This document shows, piece by piece, positions 36,369 through 44,806 of a stretch of DNA of 64,000 nucleotides. Numbering within the stretch: the first letter of the stretch is position 1; every line of letters starts with the position of its first letter. The notes beneath the pieces are model-generated. The model had not been told where the DNA came from. It saw only the letters and a list, made by a program, of their open reading frames with translations, and searched no databases. The position numbers were made by a program, and so were the translations under genes. This DNA comes from Nodosilinea nodulosa PCC 7104 (GTDB lineage Bacteria; Cyanobacteriota; Cyanobacteriia; Phormidesmidales; Phormidesmidaceae), in NCBI RefSeq assembly GCF_000309385.1, contig NZ_JH976537.1:4139884-4203883 (forward strand), written 5' to 3'.

Positions 36369-38600
36369 GTGAACCGCCTGATGAACCTGCACCCGATTTT
36401 GCTTGGCAGCACCCTAGTTGCCCTGGCTGCCCAGCCTGGCTTAACGGCCCAACCTGGCTTGACCAGTATTACCAATGTCCGCCTTAACCCCACCGCCACC
36501 GGGCTAGATCTGGTGTTTGAAACCCAGGGCGGCGATAACAGCAACGTTTTTACCGTCAACCAGGGCAACAGCCTGGTTGCCGACATCACTCGGGCTCAGC
36601 TGAATCTGCCCAGTGGGGAAAGTTTTACCCAGGCTAATCCTGCCCCTGGCATTACCCAAGTCTCAGTCGTTCCCCTCGACGCCAACAGCGTTCGGGTGAC
36701 CATAGATGGCGCCAGCGAGGCTCCCGTGGGCGAGGTGGCTTCTAGCGGCGATCGCGTCGTACTGTCCATCCATAACGATGGCGGCACCGCCCAGGCGCCA
36801 ACCCCCGTGCCTGACGAGCTGGTGACCGTCCCTGGCCCCGCCGCAGATGCCACGGTAGCCCAAGCAACTCCGGCTCCGGAGGCCTCTCCAGAGACCTCTC
36901 CCCAGGCGGCCCCAGAGGTGCCAGCCTCGGCCAACCCCGACGTGCTGGTGCCCAACCCCGAGATCACCATCGACGGCAACCCGGTCCCCCGCCCCCAGGT
37001 GCAGCAGGCTCCGCCTTTCTTGCCCCGCGCCGTTGCGCCCCCGGTGGGCGATATTTCCGTAGCCGAGGGGGTGCCCTCTTTTAACAGCATCAACCTGGGC
37101 AGCAACGAGCGCATTCCCAAACTGCTGCTGCGCGATGCCCCCGCCCGCGAAGTGCTATCGCTGCTGGCTCGGGCGGCTGGGCTAAACCTTGTCTTTACTC
37201 CTGGGGAAGCCGCCGCCGCTGGCGCTCCGGGACAGCCGGAGGTCAATACCAGTGCAGACGGCCCTCCGGTCAGCCTAGATATTGAAAACGAATCGGTGCA
37301 GGATGTCTTTAACCACGTGCTGCGAGTCACTGGCTTGCAGGCCAACCGCGTAGGCCGCAGCATCTATGTGGGTTCGTCGCTGCCCGTTTCCGCTCAAAAT
37401 ATTACGGCCCGCACTCTGCGCCTAAATCAGGTTGACTCCACCGTCGCGACAAACTTTTTGGTGGCACTGGGGGCAGAGAGTGCCGTCAGCCGCGAGCGAC
37501 TGGTCACCAACGTCAACGCAGTTGCGGTCGAAGATGGGACTCCCCCCATTACCCAAACCCAGACCTCGACGGTGGACCAAGTTGAAGTCAACCGGGTTGA
37601 CTACCAAGATAGCCAGGGCATTCTGCGGGGGTTGCAGGTGGTCTCTGACGAGCGCACCAACTCGGTCACCCTGGTGGGCCGAGCCGACCTGGTGGCGATC
37701 GCCACCGAGCAGCTCACCCGCATTGACCTGCGGCGGCGGCAGGTGGCCGTCAATGTCAGGGTCATTGACATCGACCTCAACTCCCTCGATGCCATTGGCA
37801 CCAGCTTCTCGTTCCGAACCGGATTGTTTGGGATACTCAACTCCGGCGGTCTAGGCATTCTCAATATTGGTGATGGGCGTACGCCATCAACCTCTAATCC
37901 ATCTACTGTTCCCAATACATCACCCATTTTGCCACGGCCTTTAGGCGGTCCTGGAGCTAATGCTACGTCCGATAATTTTCTACTTCAGCTGTTAGGTGCG
38001 GTGCAAAACGGCAACGGTAAAATCATTACCGACCCAACTCTTATTGTTCAAGAGGGTCAGACCGCGACCGTTCAGCTGACGCAGCAGGTGGTTACCAACA
38101 TCACCTCGACCGTTGAAACTACCCCCAGCGGCAACATCACAACCCAGGAAATTGAGCAAGACCCAGCGGGCCTGATTCTGCAAATTGATGTCAATCGTAT
38201 TGATGACAATGGGTTTGTGTCTCTGTCGGTGGCTCCCAGTATTTCGGCTCCGACCGATACCTTTACCGACGGTCAAGGCAATACATTCTTCCTGCTGTCT
38301 GAGCGGCAAATTAGCTCTGGCCAGGTGCGGGTTCGCGACGGGCAAACCCTGCTGCTGTCGGGTATTATCCAGGAGTCGGAGCGCAACAGCGTCACGAAAG
38401 TACCCATCCTTGGAGATATTCCCATCCTGGGTGCCCTGTTCCGCAGCTCAACCGTCGATAGCCAGCGCCGCGAGCTAATTGTGCTGCTGACCCCGCAAAT
38501 TTTGGATGACTCAGATCAGTCGGCCTTTGGCTACCAGTACACCCCCAGCGAAGAAGTTCAAGATATTTTGGAAAATCGAGGTAATCAGCAAAGGCAGTAG
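36369..38600 (+). CDS. pilQ: Type IV pilus secretin PilQ
   Basis: PilQ forms the outer-membrane pore through which the pilus passes. The 743-residue protein has a signal peptide, AMIN domain (about 30-140), a Pro/Ala-rich linker (about 145-235, NPDVLVPNPEITI and repeats), STN/N1-type domains (about 245-450) and the secretin core (about 450-730, VAVNVRVIDIDLNSLDAIG and VPILGDIPILGALFRS near the C-terminus). GTG at 36369 follows GGAGG at 36356-36360. PilMNO and PilQ form one operon closed by a strong terminator. Confidence 0.94.
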   Translation: MNRLMNLHPILLGSTLVALAAQPGLTAQPGLTSITNVRLNPTATGLDLVFETQGGDNSNVFTVNQGNSLVADITRAQLNLPSGESFTQANPAPGITQVSVVPLDANSVRVTIDGASEAPVGEVASSGDRVVLSIHNDGGTAQAPTPVPDELVTVPGPAADATVAQATPAPEASPETSPQAAPEVPASANPDVLVPNPEITIDGNPVPRPQVQQAPPFLPRAVAPPVGDISVAEGVPSFNSINLGSNERIPKLLLRDAPAREVLSLLARAAGLNLVFTPGEAAAAGAPGQPEVNTSADGPPVSLDIENESVQDVFNHVLRVTGLQANRVGRSIYVGSSLPVSAQNITARTLRLNQVDSTVATNFLVALGAESAVSRERLVTNVNAVAVEDGTPPITQTQTSTVDQVEVNRVDYQDSQGILRGLQVVSDERTNSVTLVGRADLVAIATEQLTRIDLRRRQVAVNVRVIDIDLNSLDAIGTSFSFRTGLFGILNSGGLGILNIGDGRTPSTSNPSTVPNTSPILPRPLGGPGANATSDNFLLQLLGAVQNGNGKIITDPTLIVQEGQTATVQLTQQVVTNITSTVETTPSGNITTQEIEQDPAGLILQIDVNRIDDNGFVSLSVAPSISAPTDTFTDGQGNTFFLLSERQISSGQVRVRDGQTLLLSGIIQESERNSVTKVPILGDIPILGALFRSSTVDSQRRELIVLLTPQILDDSDQSAFGYQYTPSEEVQDILENRGNQQRQ

Positions 38601-38675
38601 CTTTTGCCCACAAGTCGAAAATTTCAGCGATGGGCTAGACCAGGCGATCTGTTTGCCTGGGTGAGCAGGTGAATC

Positions 38676-38716
38676 AAAAGAGCAGGTGCGAAGCATAGGG
38701 CACCTGCTCTTTTTTT
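38676..38716 (+). terminator. Terminator of the pilMNOQ operon
   Basis: A perfect 14-bp stem (38676-38689 with 38700-38713) has a 10-base loop and is followed by a T-run. It lies 76 bases after the pilQ stop. The adjacent gene on the minus strand points toward it, so it may serve both. Confidence 0.9.
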
Positions 38717-38781
38717 ACGCTGGACGCGATCGGCCGCAGGACCCGGTTGTCAAGCTGCGGCATGGTCTAACCCATGGGTCA

Positions 38782-39387
38782 CTACTGAATAAAATAAGAT
38801 CCATACATGATGTAGTCATCGTTTTGGAGCTTGGTTTCGTCGGTGTAAAACGCTATTTCCATAGAGGTTGTAGCGCCGTTGGCATCGACCTTAGGCATCA
38901 GCTTGATGTACTGGTTGCGGGTGTCGTAAAAGCTGGGGTCGGCCTCAAGCCTGAGCACGTAGCCACCCTCCGTGCTGACCAGGGTATAGGCGCTAGTCTG
39001 CCCGCTGCCCCACTGCACCTGGGTGGGGGTCAGGGTCATGGGGCCAAAGGTAAGCAGCACGTTGCTGAGGGGCTGCCACTCGTGGATGAGGGTGTTGGGC
39101 AGAGCCGCCGAAGGGGTGTTTGAAGGGGCGGCTGGAGTTTTCTCGGGGGTTTTCTCTGGAGTTTTTTCGGGGGCCGTCTCCGGGGCCGCCTGCGGTTTTG
39201 GAGGCGGGGCTGCGGAGGTATCGGGAACTGAGTCTGCGGGAACGGTCGGATCGGGGGGAATGCCTTCGGTCGGGGGCGGCGTATTGGGCCGACACCCCGC
39301 GATCGCAATTCCTGCCACCCCGGCTAGCACCCACCCCGCCAGCACGGGATAGCGCTGAAGCGGCGGCTGGGGAGGTTTTGCGACCAT
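38782..39387 (-). CDS. Lipoprotein with Pro/Glu/Lys/Thr repeat linker
   Basis: The 201-residue protein has a lipoprotein signal with cysteine after IAIAG at about residue 32. A long low-complexity linker follows, with EKTP repeated three times (AAPETAPEKTPEKTPEKTPA), then a compact C-terminal domain (about 95-201, TLIHEWQPLSNVLLTFGPMTL to the C-terminus). GGAG lies about 8 bases before the ATG at 39387; an upstream TTG at 39405 is less likely. The domain is not recognised, so the role is unknown; it is probably tethered to a membrane. Confidence 0.7.
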   Translation of the reverse strand: MVAKPPQPPLQRYPVLAGWVLAGVAGIAIAGCRPNTPPPTEGIPPDPTVPADSVPDTSAAPPPKPQAAPETAPEKTPEKTPEKTPAAPSNTPSAALPNTLIHEWQPLSNVLLTFGPMTLTPTQVQWGSGQTSAYTLVSTEGGYVLRLEADPSFYDTRNQYIKLMPKVDANGATTSMEIAFYTDETKLQNDDYIMYGSYFIQ

Positions 39388-39666
39388 ACTTGCACTCCAA
39401 AGCAATACTCTGGTGTCATAGTAGCGTTTCGCTGGCTTTTCGATAGGGCTTGTTTTGGGCCTCCAAGGGCAGAGCTAAGCCAGCGCACTGGGGGCGAAGG
39501 CGGGCTTTTTTTAAGATGGGATGCTGCGGCGATCGCTGAGGTGGGTAAAGTAGATGCAGTATCACCCTGGGGCAGGAGTGCGGCTGAGTCTAAGGTTGTG
39601 GCGCCAGCGACTTGTATATCCCAGGTGCGATCGCTAAAGTTGGGGTGAACCTAAGGAGATAGGGCG

Positions 39667-40794
39667 ATGGCTCAAACGGTTCAGGCGACAGCAGTAGCGC
39701 CGACAACAGAAACCCAGCCCGACGTCGAACTGCGCCAGGTGCTAAAAACCTTTGGGGCAGAGGTGGCGGTGCGCCAGCTTGACCTGAGGGTGCAGCCAGG
39801 CGAATTTTTTAGCATTCTAGGCCCCTCTGGCTGCGGCAAAACGACCATCCTGCGCATGATTGCGGGCTTTGAAAGCCCCACCGCTGGGGAGGTGCTCATT
39901 CAGGGGGCCAACGTTAGCCGGGTACCCGCCCACCGCCGGCCCGTCAACACCGTGTTTCAGAGCTATGCCCTGTTTGACCACATGACCGTCAGAGACAACA
40001 TTGCCTTTGGCCTCAAAATTCGCCGCATGGGGTCGGCCCAGGTGCGCGATCGCGTTGCCGAGGCCCTGCGGCTGGTACGTATGGAGCCGATGGCCAATCG
40101 CTATCCGGCTCAGCTCTCCGGCGGGCAGCAGCAGCGAGTTGCCCTGGCCCGCGCCCTGGTCAACCATCCTGCGGTCATGCTGCTCGACGAGCCCCTGGGC
40201 GCTCTAGATCAAAAACTCCGCAAGCAGATGCAGGTGGAGCTCGCCAACCTGCACCGCCAGCTGGGCATAACCTTTATTATGGTCACCCACGATCAAGAAG
40301 AAGCCCTGTCCCTCTCCAGCCGCATCGCCGTGATGAACAACGGCCAGATCGAGCAGGTGGGCACCCCCAGCGATATTTACGACCGGCCTCATACTCCCTT
40401 CGTAGCCGACTTTATTGGCGATACAAACCTGTTCCCAGGCCGCGTCGATCGGGTTTACCCTGCCCAGGTTCAGGTCACCACCGAAAGTGGGCTACGGGTA
40501 CTGGCCCCGGCCATGACCCCGGCGGCCTCCCCCCTGCAAAACATTGTGGTGAGCGTGCGCCCCGAAAAAATCAACCTTAGCCTCAGCGCTCCCGGCAGTG
40601 AGGGGAACTGCTACCAGGGCCAGGTCAGCCACTTGATGTATCTGGGGACCCACCTGCACTGCGTGGTGCGCCTCAGCTCCGGCGAAGCCCTCACCGTACG
40701 CCAGCCCAATCGAGCCGAGGGGGCACTGGCGGTGGATACCCCTGTCTATGTGCACTGGGCCGCCGCCGACTGCCTGGTGCTAGACGCCGCCTGA
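39667..40794 (+). CDS. potA: Polyamine ABC transporter ATPase
   Basis: PotA drives uptake of spermidine/putrescine. Walker A (GPSGCGKTT), the Q-loop, the ABC signature (LSGGQQQRVALARAL), Walker B (VMLLDEP) and the H-loop (MVTHDQEEA) are all intact in residues 20-240. The C-terminal part (about 285-375) is a TOBE domain as expected. The 375-residue length fits PotA. AAGGAGATAGGGCG precedes the ATG. The order potA-potD-potB-potC suggests one operon, though the gaps are large. Confidence 0.93.
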   Translation: MAQTVQATAVAPTTETQPDVELRQVLKTFGAEVAVRQLDLRVQPGEFFSILGPSGCGKTTILRMIAGFESPTAGEVLIQGANVSRVPAHRRPVNTVFQSYALFDHMTVRDNIAFGLKIRRMGSAQVRDRVAEALRLVRMEPMANRYPAQLSGGQQQRVALARALVNHPAVMLLDEPLGALDQKLRKQMQVELANLHRQLGITFIMVTHDQEEALSLSSRIAVMNNGQIEQVGTPSDIYDRPHTPFVADFIGDTNLFPGRVDRVYPAQVQVTTESGLRVLAPAMTPAASPLQNIVVSVRPEKINLSLSAPGSEGNCYQGQVSHLMYLGTHLHCVVRLSSGEALTVRQPNRAEGALAVDTPVYVHWAAADCLVLDAA

Positions 40795-40976
40795 CGAGAA
40801 TAGAACAATGCCCTGCCTGAAGAGAGTCTCAACTGTGATCCCGCCGCCCGCCGCCCCCGCATCCGTCCGGAGCACACCGTCAGATCGACCTCGTATCCTG
40901 AGACACTAAAGACAGACCGGGAATGCTTCCATCTCACCGTCCCCTTGCCCACCGAATCAGCCACCTGGAGAATACC

Positions 40977-42107
40977 GTGTCCGCAAAGCGACCCCTAACT
41001 TCCCCCCCCTCGCGCCGTCCAGCCCTGAGTCGGCGGCGATTTTTGCAAGGGTCGGCGGCGGTTATGGCTGGCCTTGCTGCCGCCAACTGCCGCCAAAATT
41101 TGGCCGGACCGCCCGCTGGGGGCGGTGGGGGCGATGGCAGCCTGCATATCTACACCTGGGCCAACTACACCGATGACGGTTTGGCCGCCGCCTTTACGGA
41201 GCGCACGGGCATTCCGGTGGTGATCGATATTTTTGACTCCAACGAGGTCATGCTGACTCGCCTGCAGGCGGGTGGCGGCGATGCCTACAGCATCATTTAC
41301 CCCTCCGACTACATGGTGTCGGAAATGATCGACCTAGGCCTGCTCACCGAGCTAGACAAGGAGCGCCTCAGCGGTCTAGAAAACCTTAAGGCCAAGTGGA
41401 GAAACCCTGCCTACGACCCCGACAACGCCCACAGCGTCCCCTTTTGCTGGGGTACCACTGGCCTGCTCTACAACCGTGAGGCCGTTCCGGGCACCCCCAC
41501 CGACTGGGATTTTCTTTGGAAAAACCAGGCCGCCCTCTCCCGCCGCATCACGATGCTAGATGACATGCGCGAAACCCTGGGGGCCACCCTCAAGTCGCTG
41601 GGCTATTCCTACAACTCTAACAACCCGGCGGAAATTGAAGCCGCCTACAAGCGCCTGCTGGAGCTCAGACCTGACATTGCCGCCTTTAAGACTACTGGCT
41701 TTGAGAACGAGCTGCTGGGCGGTGACCTGAGTGTGTCGATGGCCTACTCTAGCGATGCGATCGCCCTCACCCTTGAAGACAACCGGATGGAGTACATTAT
41801 TCCCGCCAGCGGAGCCTCACTGTGGACCGATACCCTGGCGATTCCGGCCACCGCCCCCAACCCCGACGCCGCCTACCAGTGGATCAACTTTCTGCTAGAG
41901 CCTGAGGTGGCGAGTGCTGCCGTAAAGCGTCTGTTGTTTGCTACCGCCAACCAGGCAGCCTTTGACCGTTTACCCGCAGAAATTCAGGGTAACGAAGACC
42001 TCTATCCCTCCGAAGCGATCCTGGCCAAGAGTGAAGGGATCGTTGCGGTGGACACGGCCAGCACCGACCTGTTTGACCAATTTTGGACCAAAGTTACCAG
42101 CGCCTAG
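40977..42107 (+). CDS. potD: Polyamine ABC transporter substrate-binding protein
   Basis: PotD binds polyamines in the periplasm. The N-terminal part has a twin-arginine motif (SRRRFLQGSAA) and LAAANC, so it is probably exported by Tat and then lipidated. The mature domain is the PotD/PotF fold: HIYTWANYTDDGLAAAFTE, YPSDYMVSEM, PFCWGTTGLLYNREAV. GTG at 40977 is preceded by GGAG six bases upstream; the ATG at 40923 is the other option. Length is 376 residues. Confidence 0.92.
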   Translation: MSAKRPLTSPPSRRPALSRRRFLQGSAAVMAGLAAANCRQNLAGPPAGGGGGDGSLHIYTWANYTDDGLAAAFTERTGIPVVIDIFDSNEVMLTRLQAGGGDAYSIIYPSDYMVSEMIDLGLLTELDKERLSGLENLKAKWRNPAYDPDNAHSVPFCWGTTGLLYNREAVPGTPTDWDFLWKNQAALSRRITMLDDMRETLGATLKSLGYSYNSNNPAEIEAAYKRLLELRPDIAAFKTTGFENELLGGDLSVSMAYSSDAIALTLEDNRMEYIIPASGASLWTDTLAIPATAPNPDAAYQWINFLLEPEVASAAVKRLLFATANQAAFDRLPAEIQGNEDLYPSEAILAKSEGIVAVDTASTDLFDQFWTKVTSA

Positions 42108-42196
42108 CGGGAAAAGTAAGGAAGTGAGGGGATGAGGGAATGGGGGGATGAAGGGATGGGGGGATGGGGGGAAATTAGGATTCTTACTGCCTTCGC

Positions 42197-42267
42197 CTTC
42201 CTCACCCTCCCCACCTTCCTCACCCTCCCCACCTTCCTCACCCTCCCCACCTTCCTCACCCTCCCCA
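42197..42267. repeat. 18-bp tandem repeat, four units, upstream of potB
   Basis: CTTCCTCACCCTCCCCAC is repeated four times in a row and runs directly into the potB start codon at 42267. A purine-rich G/A tract (42129-42178) lies before it. On the plus strand the unit encodes LTLPTF repeats if the frame is extended upstream. The block is a minisatellite likely to vary in copy number between strains. Confidence 0.85.
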
Positions 42268-43166
42268 TGGCTCCTATCTCCTCCCCCAAAATCCCCTGGG
42301 CTGAGCGCCTCGCCCCCCGCCGCTGGCTGGGGCCGGTGGTGATGCTGGGACCGGCGGGCGTGTGGCTGCTGTTGCTGCTGGTGCTACCTACCCTGCTAAT
42401 TCTGGAGATTAGCCTGGTGCCGGGACTGCGCCTGGGGCAGCCCAGCGGGGGCTACGGGCTGGGCAACTACCTGCAAATTTTGCAGCCGGTGTACCTGCGG
42501 GTGATTGGGCGATCGCTGTCCTTTGCGGTGGGTTCTACGCTGCTGTGTCTGGTGCTGGGGTTTCCGGTGGCTTACTGGCTGGCGCTGATGTCGCCCCAGC
42601 GCTGGCGTAACCTGCTGCTGGTAGGGTTCATTTTGCCGCTGTGGACCTCGTCGCTGCTGCGGGCCTACGCCTGGACGGCAATTTTGCGCCCCAGTGGCGT
42701 ACTGAATACGATCTTTACAGCGGTAGGACTGCCTGCCCAGGCCTGGCTCAATACCCCTACGGCGGTGTTTATTGGCCTCACCTACAGCTTTTTGCCCTAC
42801 ATGGTGCTGATCCTCTACGCCTCGCTCGAAAAACTCGACACCCGTCTCCTAGAGGCCGCCGCTGACCTGGGCGCTACGCCTTTCCAGGGGTTTTGGAAAA
42901 TTACCATACCTCAAGTTCTGCCTGGCATTGCCGCCGGGAGCCTGCTGGTGTTTATCAGCACCCTGGGCGATTTTGTGGTGCCGACCCTGCTGGGCGGGGC
43001 TTCGTCGATGAATATTTCGCGGCTGATCTACAACCAGTTTCTCGGCCCTACTCGCGCCTGGGGGTTTGGCTCGGCCCTTAGCATGCTGCTGATTCTGGCG
43101 GTTAGCCTGTCGATCGCCCTCCTGCTTCGCTACGGCGACAAAAGCACCGTCACCGAACCCTCCTAA
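42267..43166 (+). CDS. potB: Polyamine ABC transporter permease
   Basis: PotB is one of the two membrane subunits of the polyamine importer. The 299-residue protein has six hydrophobic segments and the EAA-type loop (LLEAAADLGATPFQGFWKITIP) that contacts PotA. The ATG at 42267 is preferred because the reading frame upstream is only the tandem-repeat block; the extended frame starting at 42132 would be 344 residues with a repetitive N-terminus. Genome annotators may pick the longer start. Confidence 0.9.
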   Translation: MAPISSPKIPWAERLAPRRWLGPVVMLGPAGVWLLLLLVLPTLLILEISLVPGLRLGQPSGGYGLGNYLQILQPVYLRVIGRSLSFAVGSTLLCLVLGFPVAYWLALMSPQRWRNLLLVGFILPLWTSSLLRAYAWTAILRPSGVLNTIFTAVGLPAQAWLNTPTAVFIGLTYSFLPYMVLILYASLEKLDTRLLEAAADLGATPFQGFWKITIPQVLPGIAAGSLLVFISTLGDFVVPTLLGGASSMNISRLIYNQFLGPTRAWGFGSALSMLLILAVSLSIALLLRYGDKSTVTEPS

Positions 43167-43278
43167 CGTCCACACAAACTCCATTCCAAAAAACATTGCG
43201 CAATTGCTCTGCAAACGCACCCTCCCCCATCACCCCTCACCTTCCCCATCTCCCCTCCACCCTCACTCCCCCACCCCC

Positions 43279-44079
43279 ATGCCCGCCGCCCGCCCCGTCA
43301 CCTGGCCCAGCCTCTTCTCTGCCCTGATGTACGCCTTTATGTACTTCCCCATCATTGTGCTGGGGGTGTACAGCTTCAATGACTCCCGCTACAGCGCCAG
43401 CTGGGAGGGGTTTAGCCTGCGCTGGTATAAGTCGCTGTTTAGCGATCGCCGCCTGCTGTCCGCCCTGCAAGACAGTCTTACGATCGCGATCGTGGCGGTG
43501 TCTATCTCGGCGGTGCTGGGCACCCTGATGGCCGTTGGCCTGGCTCGCTATCGATTTCGGGGCAGAGGGCTGTACCGGGGGGTGTCGTACCTGCCGCTGA
43601 TTGTGCCCGACATTGCGATCGCGGTGGCCACCCTGGTGTTTTTGGCGTCGGTGGCGATACCGCTCAGCCTGGGTACGATTATTGCGGCCCACATGGTCTT
43701 TTGTCTGGCCTACATTGCGGTGGTGGTATCCAGTCGGCTCCAGCAGCTGGACCCCAATCTCGAAGAAGCCGCCCTCGATCTGGGGGCCACTCCGACCCAG
43801 GCGCTTCTCAAGGTGCTGATTCCCCAGCTGGCACCGGGTATTATCGCGGGCTGCCTGCTGGCCTTTGTGCTCAGCATGGACGACCTGCTCATCTCCAGCT
43901 TTACCGCTGGGGGAGGGGCTAACCCGCTGCCAATCGAAATTTTTAGCCGGGTGCGAACTGGCGTTAAGCCCGACATCAACGCCCTCAGCGTAGTGCTAAT
44001 TTTAGGCTCGGCCCTGCTGGCGGGTCTGGCAGAGTATGTGCGCTACTGGGGCGATCGCCGCCAGCGACAGGCACAGTGA
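43279..44079 (+). CDS. potC: Polyamine ABC transporter permease
   Basis: PotC is the second permease subunit. The 266-residue protein has six membrane segments and the EAA loop LEEAALDLGATPTQALLKVLIPQ. The ATG at 43279 gives MPAARPVTWPSLFSALMYAF; an upstream start at 43204 would add a C-rich, low-complexity stretch (CCCTCACCTTCCCC) and is less likely. It closes the potADBC cluster. Confidence 0.92.
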   Translation: MPAARPVTWPSLFSALMYAFMYFPIIVLGVYSFNDSRYSASWEGFSLRWYKSLFSDRRLLSALQDSLTIAIVAVSISAVLGTLMAVGLARYRFRGRGLYRGVSYLPLIVPDIAIAVATLVFLASVAIPLSLGTIIAAHMVFCLAYIAVVVSSRLQQLDPNLEEAALDLGATPTQALLKVLIPQLAPGIIAGCLLAFVLSMDDLLISSFTAGGGANPLPIEIFSRVRTGVKPDINALSVVLILGSALLAGLAEYVRYWGDRRQRQAQ

Positions 44080-44339
44080 TTTGCCCTGCCGGGCTCAAGC
44101 GGAGGGAACAAAACCCTGTATCCCACTATCTAGGGGAGAGGCTGCCGCTGCCCTCAAGATAGTCCTGGCTGGAGGAAGCTTCGGCTAACCGCTGCCTTGG
44201 TGATTTAAACCACGTCTTTGGCTGTTGTCAATCACCTCCAGACAACTTCAGGATCATGCCCGGGTGGAGGCTGTATCACGGTTAAATTGGGAACCTCAGG
44301 CGATATTGGGTATAGCCTCAAATTGTTCAGGTTGTCGTC

Positions 44340-44534
44340 ATGCCCCAATCCACCAGCCAATCCCTTAAAGCCCTTGTCGATCAAATTTTTTCTGAGCGCC
44401 GCATTAGTCGTCAGGTACAGCGAGAACTGATGGACGTGCTGCTCAGCCAGCCTACCCTCAGCAATCAGGATCACGCTACGGCCCAGCGGGTGTTCGACGC
44501 CATCCGCCAGGGGCGGCTGCGGATTGTCGACTAG
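44340..44534 (+). CDS. Small conserved hypothetical protein
   Basis: A 64-residue helical protein ending in RVFDAIRQGRLRIVD. It contains SERRISRQVQRELMDVLLSQPTLS. The sequence is charged, with no membrane segment or cysteine, and it looks like a cyanobacterial protein family of unknown function. I do not assign a role. The ATG at 44340 is the only good start. Confidence 0.6.
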   Translation: MPQSTSQSLKALVDQIFSERRISRQVQRELMDVLLSQPTLSNQDHATAQRVFDAIRQGRLRIVD

Positions 44535-44806
44535 CACCGACTCCCTCAGCCCAATGGCTGAGGAGGCAGGCAGGGTTAGTTCTCCCGTTCAGTTCGTTTA
44601 GATACCCACATTGAGCGATACTGCTCGTTTACTCCTGCGGTTAGAACGTGGGCATATCGCAGCTGCCCCAGGGATGGACCTAGGCTCAGTGAGCCGGCCC
44701 AGTGGCAGACCGAATGGTCTTTTCAGGTCTTGCTTTGGCAGCGAGATTCAGCACTGAGGCTATTTGGGCCAGCGCTGCAACCAAACTTAGCAGGAGACCC
44801 ATCGTT

